NCBI RefSeq assembly: GCF_029227915.1 | Contig: NC_079886.1 | Location: forward strand, 20,372,501 to 20,436,500 | Origin: Hydractinia symbiolongicarpus | Taxonomy: Eukaryota; Cnidaria; Hydrozoa; Anthoathecata; Hydractiniidae | Length of the DNA: 64,000 bases | Direction: 5' to 3' | Shown here: positions 55,387-64,000 of the stretch, piece by piece | How the letters are laid out: each line of letters starts with the position of its first letter | Numbering within the stretch: the first letter of the stretch is position 1 | Position numbers and translations under genes: made by a program | The notes under the pieces: generated by a model | Told to the model about the DNA's origin: nothing | Seen by the model: only the letters and a program-made list of their open reading frames with translations | Databases searched by the model: none

Positions 55387-58291
55387 ATGAAGGTCTTTAT
55401 GTTTTTAGCGCTTACTTTCACAGCTGTGTATGCAGGTACTATTTCTAAATATTTCCCATGCATTATTGTAATGACGGATTTCTGTGTTTCCATTTGGGCA
55501 GTGATCTGTTTCGGCTTTTGGCTCTAACATATGCGGGCATGAAAATTATAGATGGACATCTCTCCTTCACATATTCGTATACTTTCAGTCCTACCGTTTG
55601 CACCTTCGTCCAAAGAATTTGCTTAAAAAAGACCTTGCTTTACTCATTTTCTTACAATTATAGCCTCGCTTTACAAATATGGAATAAGTTGGAAAAAGTT
55701 GACGGCAGATTTTAATCAGGTTGAAAAATGTAAGTAACATTATTATTACTAAACTAGTCGATAAGGCCCGTGGAAAAATCTATTTAGGCAGGATAACAGA
55801 GAAAGGAACCGTCATTAAAATTTTGACGTCAGCAGAGACATGTCATAACACAATTTTTTTTTCAGAAATGTGTATGCCTGTTGCCTTCATCGTATAGATC
55901 TTGAAACGCTGATCAAGAAAGTGTATAGGATCGTGTACTTGTGATAAACGGATGCAGAGATATTAGGGTTTAAAGGTTTTCTTATGACGTCATTAAACCG
56001 TCCATTCCGAAACGGATTTGGTGACCCAGGTTTGGAAAATTTACCCAAATTGGTCCCAGGTAGTCCCTAGCTACCCACGCAGGAGATGACGTTAGTTATT
56101 TCCACCCGTTTCCAAGTTATTTAGCCTTAAAAATAAAAGTGCAATGCAATGGCTTCACTTATCTTAATATACTTTCCTTTACCGTCAATATTGCTTTAAC
56201 GTCAAAGTTTGGTTATTTACAGAACAATTTATAGGCGATGTTTTACAGACTTTATCAAAGAAAATAGTGAAGAAATTCTATCCACTTTGCAAAAGTCACA
56301 CACAGACAGAACTGGCGTATTACTATATAGACTAGTCGATAAGGCCCGTGGAAAAATCCACTGAGACAGGATAAAAATTTTGACGTTAGCAACCTATCCA
56401 TTAAAAAATTAGAATTTTGTTTTCACGTTGCATCTATTGTGTAGAGATTAAAGCGCTGTTGAAGAAAATGTATATGATCATGTGCTTTTCATGAGCGGTT
56501 AATGAAGATATAATGGATAAAATATTTTGCTGACGTCAGGAATGGCCCGACAAAACCTAAATTTTTTTTTAAAAATTTGTATACCTGTTGCCTTCATCGT
56601 ATAGATCTTGAAACGCTGATGAAAATAATGTATAGGATTATGTACTTTTGACAAACGGATGAACAGATATCAAGGTTTAAAGGTTTTTTGATGACGTCAT
56701 CAACCCGTCCATTTTGAAACGGATTCGGGGACCCAGGTTTGAGAAACTTACCCAAATTGGTCCCAGGTGGTCCCTAGTTACCCACGTGGTAAAAATCAAA
56801 GTAGTTTTATTGACGTCGCGCCGAAACGTCAGAAAACTTAACATATTAGACATGCATTTTTCGGAAACATGAAGGGAAAATGAACACATCCACTTTGCCT
56901 GTTACGGACAGACACAGTCTCCGTGTTATTATAAGAGATGTAAGTAACTTGAAATAGGAGACTTTTCTTGTGCTTTCTGTCCTTTCTGATGTCGCTAGTT
57001 TGAGCAATTTATTTCATATTATGCGAATTTAAATATATTCTACTTCTTAGATAAAGATCTCTGTGGTCCTCATAAATTAGAAAAGTACAAAGGTCAGTTG
57101 GGAAACCAAATAGGTAAAATTCGAAGAATGTGTAAAAATATGTTTATAAAACGAACAAGACCTACTATGACTGTGGCACAAGGCTCTCACAGGTCTCTCG
57201 CATCTCTTGCAATTAATCCAACTCGTTCTATATCGATTTCAATTTCTGCACAAGGCACTGGTATTTCTATCTTGTCTCCATCGCCTCAAATAAATGACAC
57301 TAGGCCAGCTGTTATTCTTACGACGACACCTATATTAGCCCATTTTCCTGAAAGTTCCGTCATGCACTCCCAACTAGCTATATCAGGAAGTAAAACAGCA
57401 ATTGTGTCTTCGGCATCAAGCGTCGTCCTTAGATCTACGACTACAAAGATTGGCATAGTAGTGTCATGTTCTTCTATTTCACCAACTGCAGTCAAATCTA
57501 CTTTGGAAAGAGTTACTGGCAAGCTCCCTGTAACAACGTTAACTGACGATTCTACCCCGACTGCTCTGGCTGAGAAATCTACTGCAGCACCGCCTAGTGA
57601 AAAATCTACTACAGCACCGCTTGGTAAAAAATCTACAACATCACTGGTTAGCAAATCCACCACAGCAACACTTGATGGACGATCCACCACGACACCACCA
57701 GCTAAATTATCCCCCTCGGAACGGCTGGGTGACAAATTCCCTGCGGCATTACTGGATGGCAAATTTACTACGACTGCAGCACTATTGAAATACGAATCCA
57801 CTAAGACCCCTTTGGGTGGTGAATCCACTCCAGCACTACTGCGTGGCAAATTCACTATAGGACCACTGGGCGAAGCATTAACCACGACACCACTTGGTAA
57901 AATATCCACCACACTACCACGACGGGAGGAAAAATCCCCTACAGCATTACTGGTTGGCAAATTCACTACGACATCTCCGGGTGGTAAATCCACTGCAAAA
58001 TCTATGGGTGGTAAATCCACTACGAAATCTATGGGTGGTAAATCCATAACGAAATCTATGGGTGGTAAATCCATAACGATATCTGTGTGTGGCAAATCCA
58101 CTGCAGCACTTCTAGGTGAGAGATTCGATACGAAAGCTGTCGACTACAAATCTTTGATAACGAATATTAAGCCAACTGCGACAAATGGTGTTTCTAATGC
58201 ATCAATTTTGCATCAGGGCTCTGGCGTGACAAGTCAGACTGTCTTATCTACTATATCAACTTCGGTTGGGAACGAAAGCACTGGCGCTTAA
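55387..58291 (+). CDS. secreted Ser/Thr/Lys/Gly-rich repeat protein, 451 residues, 3 exons
   Basis: Exons 55,387-55,435, 55,664-55,729 and 57,051-58,291 have GT/AG borders and agreeing phases; 1,356 nt are open with TAA at the end. Exon 1 is a signal peptide, MKVFMFLALTFTAVYA. Exon 2 and the start of exon 3 give a short mature N-terminus with YKDLCGPHKLEKYKGQLG and MCKNMF. Two Cys may pair. The rest is low complexity with a loose 13-16 residue repeat such as TTALLxGKFTT..PGGKST, becoming tight near residues 360-400 (GGKSTTKSMGGKSITKSMGG). Ser/Thr suggests O-glycosylation and the regular Lys could be cross-link sites. No catalytic domain. Same strand and 1.45 kb behind the tyrosinase gene; a matrix or cuticle protein is plausible. 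Open antisense frames over the repeats are shadows. Confidence 0.75.
55753..56328 (+). repeat. GTGGA-family repeat, head-to-tail copy 1
   Basis: Starts ACTAGTCGATAAGGCCCGTG and ends near GCGTATTACTATA, lying in intron 2 of the secreted repeat-protein gene. Confidence 0.85.
56331..56932 (+). repeat. GTGGA-family repeat, head-to-tail copy 2
   Basis: Directly follows copy 1 in the same orientation, from ACTAGTCGATAAGGCCCGTG to CCGTGTTATTATA. Both ends of a full unit can be read here: the ACTAGTCG start and a CAGACA...GT.TTA.TATA end. Confidence 0.85.
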
Positions 58292-58570
58292 CGACAATTT
58301 CACCAAAATGTTTTGCTAGCAAAGAGTATACTTTATAAGACGTCTTACTAGCACAAGCTTGTGTCAAAACTCTTTTTCTTTAAAAATGTTATAGTTAACT
58401 TCACGTTGTACATTGTGCAAACAAAAATACAAAATAGTAAGTTTGCAGTTTTTTGTGTTTGTGTGTGTACTTGCTCTAGTTAAAAGTTCCTTGGAATTCG
58501 TTTACGTTTCGAATTACCTCTGCAGTCCGAGCTCTTTTTTATCCTCTGTATAGAATCACTTTTTTATTTC

Positions 58571-58576
58571 GAAATA
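58571..58576 (+). terminator. candidate polyadenylation signal
   Basis: An AATAAA in a GAAATAAAAAA context about 280 bases after the stop of the secreted repeat-protein gene, with a second AATAAAAAA close behind. Confidence 0.35.
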
Positions 58577-58994
58577 AAAAAAAAACAATAAAAAAATTCA
58601 ACGTCACACAATACAGGTATCAGAGCAGCTGGGTGACCCGCGTTGAGCTTCAGGTTAAGCACATAAAGAGACGTAAATCGTGTCACATATCAGGGTGAAG
58701 TGCTTATTACTGCGGCATGATCAAAATAATTATTTTTTGGCCGCACAAAATAGCGAATTACAGAAAGGAATAATTGGAGGAGGAAAAATTATTTACGTTA
58801 TTGTGTCTTTTGCCATTCATACCAAACTTTAAACCTTTACATAACATTGCGTTTCCCTAATAAACTCGCCTACCTATTTTACTATAGACTACGCTTAGAT
58901 AAGGCGACGACGCTAGTTAGCCTCTCTCAGGTGTATCGTAATATTGATCTACTGTACTACATATTTGGCAATCCGAAAATACATGATCTATTAA

Positions 58995-59747
58995 CCCTAT
59001 TCGGTCCGGGGTTTTTCGAACATACTATGACCGGGGGGGGGCGGATTCCGCCCCCCCTCAATAACTTTTCATAGGATTGTTCAAATTGAATCAAACTTGG
59101 CACACTTATAGTACGTCATAAAAGGAACAAAATGGCGCCAATAAACTTTTGTTTGCGTCAGCACATTTTCTGTGACGTCATCAGAAGCTTGAAAATTGTC
59201 AAAAATGCCACTATCTGCTTAAAATATAATTACTTTCGTTCTAGAGCGAATTTTTTCATTCTGTTTGAAGTTTCTGAAAGCTAAATAAAAGTTATTTAAC
59301 ATATCTTCCGGTTTTTACATGGATCGGATAAAAAATTGCCAAAAATTGCCCGAAAATCCGTTTTTTTCCGATTTTCGGGTGAAATCCGACAAAATCGGGA
59401 AATCGGATTAGTCACGTGTTCAAATTATTCAAAATGATTCTTCTTGATGAAATAAAGTTGTGTTGCAAGTTTCAAGTTCTAAGGATAATCCTAACAGGAG
59501 TTATTATATTTTCCCCATTATAAGGATTTCATAGAGATTTTTAGGGGTAGTTTCGAGTAATGGCCAATATCAAAGCCTCTGAAAGGTATGGGACCTAAAA
59601 AATTAGCATGCAGGTGTTTAATAGATAAATGTTGAAACTCAGTAAGTATCATAGCCATATAACAAAGCAATCAGGAGTTATTAAAAAAAAACCGTCAGGG
59701 GGGGCGGAATCCGCCCCCCCCCCCCCCCCCCCCCGGACCGAATAGGG
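58995..59747 (+). mobile_element. complete 753 bp non-autonomous TTAA element (piggyBac-like MITE)
   Basis: Inverted terminal repeats CCCTATTCGGTCCGG and CCGGACCGAATAGGG are perfect and flanked on both sides by TTAA (58,991-58,994 and 59,748-59,751), the target site of piggyBac-type transposons. G/C runs follow each terminus, then a further inverted block (GGGGCGGATTCCGCCCC). The interior has no coding frame of note. A truncated relative lies at 42,362-43,025. Confidence 0.9.
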
Positions 59748-59759
59748 TTAAAGCATGTG

Positions 59760-60980
59760 TTGGATCCCAAGAAAAGAATTAAAAACTGAAATACGTTTGT
59801 TTTCTTCGTATATAGCGTTTTAACTCGCTTCTATAAAGTCTGCAACTCACAAAAATATGTATAAAGTAAGGGTTAAATCATTGCTCTTCACCAGAGAAGC
59901 CAGCATGCATTAAAGACTATTCAAGTAAGCAGAAGTTGACAGAATGACTCTGTGTGAATCATTACGACACTCTATATACAAGCAATGACGTTCAAGAAGT
60001 TTCACTAGTTATATTGGTACTAACGGAGATACGTTACATAGAGATATGTCTCTATTTTACTCACCTGTCAAAAAACCACTTTCTACTACTTGTTTGAATA
60101 GTTGTGAGCTACGATAAATCTCTTACCAAACCGAGCAGTTAACAAGAGTGACGATTAAACTCCGTCTGCTTACTCAATTTTTATCTAATTACTTTTATTT
60201 TCGAGTACCTTTTGTTTTTCGCGTAAGAAAAATTTGACCCACGAGCTTATAGATTTTAATTGTACTAAGGTTTCATATGGTCAAAAAAGATTTCGAAAAA
60301 ATGAACCAGAAGGGTGTGGCAATTGAAATGGTGTAGTCAACTGCTGCACAGAGATTCGACGCTTTATGCTTTTAAAAAAATTGTCGTTTCGGGGGTATAA
60401 AATAACAGCTAGTACTCAAACTTCAGTTGAGTTTATTTTGACAATATCTCCTTGGTACGTGTTGCGAAGAAGCGTTGCATGAACTCATCTGACACTCGAG
60501 AGGATGTAGGGTTTAAGTTTCGCTAGCAAGCCAGTCCCAAAAGCTTCCTTCCTTTACTATTGTTATATATCCTACATACAACTTCCTTTCCAGGGCAATT
60601 TTTCGCTCTTCTCGACGTCCGAAATTATCAGCAAGAGAAATATGGGCCTTGGGGCGAGGTTGATCCAACATATGCACAGATGTTTCTGTAATATAAAACA
60701 TTGCAAAATTAATGACAAGATGTCGCTAATTTTGCAACTGCTGCTCAATGAGCACTTTTTCTGAAAAATCTCAAATGATTACGCCCAGGATGGTTGTTTG
60801 AAACACAAATTTAAATCAGTATCTTTGGCCGTTTGATAGAGAATCCTTTCACGTCATTCTATCTCGTTCAATTAACGGGTATTTAAACATACGATTACTT
60901 GCTTCATTATATTCATTATTGAAAACATCGAAACAGATATGCAAATGACACTTTCAGTAACTTCGCAAAGTGAAGTAGGC
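59760..60980. other. intergenic, nothing firm
   Basis: No supported gene. A TATAAAA at 60,396-60,403 could be a promoter for the signal-peptide exon at 60,991, but the distance is long for a single leader. Confidence 0.5.
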
Positions 60981-60990
60981 GCATATAAAG

Positions 60991-61249
60991 ATGTTTGGCA
61001 GAATATCTTTTCTTTTTGTTGCGATACTCGCAGGAACGGTGAGATCTTGTATACATAATACCAGAGTGTTGCATTAGATTTTGTTGCTTAAGGCAAATTC
61101 AGTACTTTCTAGTGTTGATTGATTAACACCAACTAACGAATTGGAACACTTACAAATTAGGTCTATCGTTTTAATAATTCTCCTTTTAGGTTGAGACCAA
61201 GGCTGTTCACATTTCGTTAGCGGTTTTTACACTGTCATGTTACCGTTAG
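60991..61249 (+). CDS. possible secreted-peptide gene (signal-peptide exon plus short exon)
   Basis: ATG opens MFGRISFLFVAILAGT followed at once by a GTGAGA donor (exon 60,991-61,038). The hydrophobic stretch is a good signal peptide. An acceptor CTTTTAG at 61,189 allows a phase-0 join to VETKAVHISLAVFTLSCYR and TAG at 61,249, for 35 residues in total. The first exon is convincing by its resemblance to first exons of the two genes before it. The second exon is a guess, and longer downstream exons may exist. Confidence 0.35.
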
Positions 61250-64000
61250 GGTTAAAAAGAGTGTTAATGTCTGTAGTACACGTTTGTTTCAAATTCTTTA
61301 TTCCAAGATTAACTGATGCAGATATTGAATGCTTGTTCTCCAGAAAAGATATTTTCTTTTTCGAATTCCAAGACAAGACGGCACTCAACCCTACACCGTC
61401 ATTAGCCAATATAGATCAACTGGCGGCCTAAGCGTTTACCTAACTAAACACAGTGCAACTGAACGCCTTAAATCTGGTACACGGATCAATATCTTTATAT
61501 AGATACCCTTCCTAATTGTTCAAATCAAATGGCAAAATTAAGAATTGTGACCAAAATGACATAATGACATTATTTTGCGTTGTCCCCCACGTGAAAAGAA
61601 ACCTATGTCATACACCAAACTCAATTTGGTTTATAAACGCAAAGAAGTTGCAGTTAATTGACCCAAAACAGCCATGCGCTCAGCTTCAGTACCTCGCCTG
61701 CCGCTCACTTATTCTTTCTTCACGGGACTGCATTTTGGTAGATATGGTACGTACACGTTCACAGATGGATGGTTAAACTCAGCGACTCCAGCTCTTGGTA
61801 CTGTGATTGGACTAAAATAATATGTTGTATATGTCAGTATGTGAAAACATTTACCTGCGCTCTAGTAAGTGGGAATAATTTTTTCTGGCTGGAACGCACA
61901 GTCGAATTCTTTTCCCTACTAGTTCCTGTTGTGCGACACTGTTTTTATAAATTGTAAACTCTAGCGGCTTCCTATTTTAAAAGTGTGCCAATTTGTCGTT
62001 TATAATGGAGATTATCAGAGGAAAAAGAGGGGCACATCCGTCTGAAAGCCTGTAGAAGTTGAATTTTATTATGCGAATGCGCGAATATCAAAGTTCCGTG
62101 ACAACGGTTTTTTGTTATATTTTTCCTTGATGCCTGGCTACACATGTCTGAAAAAAACACTTCAATCTGAAGTAAGAAAACTGTAGTATCCTGCCTAAGA
62201 ACGTGTGACAAGGGTATACGGAAAACAAAAACATTGGACTTTGAACCGGTTTAGCAAAGTTTGGCAGTAAATTTAAAACCTAAACGATCACCACGAATAT
62301 TCACCCTAGGTCACTGCATATGAGGCCAAAAGTGCAGTCAAAAAAACGTAAAGAAACTGAGGAATGAACAGAACTTACGTACAATAGCAAAACAAACGAC
62401 ATACGTTACCTTTAATTGTATTTCGATATCATTTTTTTCTTGTAAAATTTTCCAAAAATTATCAGCTAAAAACCCTTGCCAGACCAATTTTTAGGCTAAT
62501 GTGAATGGTATTTCTGGAAAGATGAATCATTGGTAAGTGTAAAGCATTCAACATCACGCTTTAAAAAGCTTTTGAAATTTTACTTCTTCATTTATTTTAC
62601 CTCTTCTGTCATAGATGATAAAAAGAGAAATTTTGAGTACATCGCTTCTTCCCTTCCAAAGCGTTATAGTGCACGCTGTTGGAATACTTCCGTTGTCACA
62701 CATGCCTGCTTCTACATATTTCCTCGGCTTCTTTTTAAATCAGCGGTAAAATTTTGTGAGCGCGACCAGAACAAAAACATTATTGTTGATTTTTATGGAT
62801 TTCTGGAGGGCGCATGATTTTATGGCCGTCATCTTGAATTCATCGAAAAAAATTACGCCATGTTTGCGCTTGTGCATAATAACTTTCTGACTTGTGCAAA
62901 ATATTCTCGAAGAAGGGATAAAGAAGGCATTTTGAGCCGCCCAACGAGACAACCGCCCTTTAACGCCTTCTGGTAGTCAGAACAGCATAAAAATCAAAAC
63001 CCCTGGAATGAGTCGTTGATAAACCGCTTAACTTCTCATTCTTACTTTAAGTCACGCAAATTTTACTTTTTTTAGTACAACTTTAAACAAGAATTAAACA
63101 TCAAATTTTCTTGCTTTTTATTCAAATCATGGAGGGTACCTCCATGATTTGAATAATAACGTCTTAACGTCTTTACAATAACGTCTTTAATATTACATAA
63201 AATCTTGGACGAAATTGAGTTTCTTCATTGTCTGGGTGTAGTAGATGGATATTTGATACCACTGTACTCCAGTTTTGCCGTTTCAGCTAAAAAATAAAAC
63301 ACATGAATGTAACCTGAAAGCGTTCGCGGCATTTTTTTACGAAAATGCGAAACCGAAGATCGTAAATAAAGCAGCATTGTTTATCAAATTAGTCACAATT
63401 AATTCCGCTACTGCATTGTTTTTTGATTTCATGAGATGTTAAACCAATCAGGATGTTTTAAAATCATAACAAAATTTTAATGTATTTGTGAGGCGAAGTT
63501 ACCTTATAGCCAGAAATTTTCACGACTTTCGCGATTTTTTGGCATTTTCGCGAAATTAAAACGCCGCGAAAAGAAATTGATTGACAAAATCGCGAAAATA
63601 GAAACCGCGAAATATTTTCTTTTTTTTCTTCATTTTTAGACTCTTCGCAACAAAATAATTCTGGTGATACCCAGTTTGATAAAACCCGCGAAAATTAAGG
63701 AAGAAATGCACTTTTAAACACAATTTTAGAAGGCGGTTCGCCTGTTAACCTAAATGGCATTTTGTATTATAAATCCATCGATCTCCTTTTTTATGAAAAA
63801 ATATCCTGTCTAACTCTTACACCTATAAAAACATTCTCTTTATTATATGGATTTTAACATCGTTGGAAGATTTTCATTCTGCTCGAATAACACAGTTATT
63901 TCCCTCTCTATTGTGCATGCGCTGATTTTTGATAAATATTAGTATCATTATGGAATTTTCCCTTGATATACGCGTTGATTATTAGGGGATTGTGCTAGAA
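61250..64000. other. intergenic to window end, no gene recognised
   Basis: Open frames such as 61,516-61,776 and 62,530-62,817 lack domains, clear exon borders and coding character. A block rich in TTCGCGAAA words at 63,515-63,640 resembles the one near 745-870. Confidence 0.5.
63121..63153. repeat. 33 bp hairpin
   Basis: Perfect 15-base arms (TTCAAATCATGGAGG and its reverse complement) around GTA. Directly behind it AACGTCTT is repeated three times (63,160-63,195). Confidence 0.9.

Noticed and set aside
57286-58101. 271-codon antisense frame over the secreted repeat protein
   Set aside because: It arises because the codon-periodic repeat lacks stops in the opposite strand; exon borders and signal peptide support only the plus strand.
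62530-62817. 95-codon plus-strand frame near the right end
   Set aside because: Composition and lack of motif or splice context do not support a gene.

Overview
This window looks like animal nuclear DNA, most likely from a cnidarian and plausibly a medusozoan or hydrozoan. The reasons are AT-rich sequence, short introns with GTAAGT-type donors, secreted proteins with signal-peptide first exons, and dense decayed DNA transposons. The organism is inferred; nothing in the sequence names it.

Layout. 1-4.4 kb shows no gene. 4.5-38.4 kb is a graveyard of Polinton/Maverick-type elements (virus-like DNA transposons) lying next to and inside each other. Element A (about 5.2-21.1 kb) has a protein-primed family B DNA polymerase, small genes, an HNH nuclease with CxxC repeats and a retroviral-type integrase on the plus strand. 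These converge on a minus-strand set: BRO-N protein, packaging ATPase, major capsid protein, two probable virion genes and DUF4116-type repeat proteins. Nearly all carry frameshifts or stops. From 17.8 to 32.1 kb the late genes and part of a second, different polymerase (PolB2) have been copied. There is an inverted repeat with 2.29 kb arms, a near-identical 4.79 kb tandem duplication, and a third partial unit. 32.1-38.2 kb holds further remnants: a PolB2 exonuclease piece, a membrane protein, an intact 58-residue Cys protein, and a third set (SAP-polymerase, virion protein, DUF4116). A Mutator-like transposase abuts the polymerase of that set.

38.4-41 kb carries the catalytic exons of a PARP-family ADP-ribosyltransferase, apparently a host gene. 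42-46 kb is repeats: a truncated TTAA-type element, a degenerate tandem array, 133 perfect CAT repeats forming the tail of a LINE fragment, and GTGGA-family repeats.

46.7-58.3 kb holds two well-supported host genes on the plus strand. One is a nine-exon secreted protein of 626 residues joining a von Willebrand A domain, a Cys-rich segment, a tyrosinase domain and an acidic tail. The other is a three-exon secreted Ser/Thr/Lys/Gly-rich repeat protein of 451 residues. Side by side they suggest extracellular matrix or cuticle cross-linking, which is a hypothesis. 59-64 kb contains a complete 753 bp TTAA element, one more signal-peptide exon and no other convincing gene.

Within the virus-like elements the genes once formed one programme: polymerase copies the DNA, integrase inserts it, capsid protein and ATPase build and fill particles, and BRO, HNH and DUF4116 proteins have accessory roles. 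Broken reading frames make an active element here unlikely.
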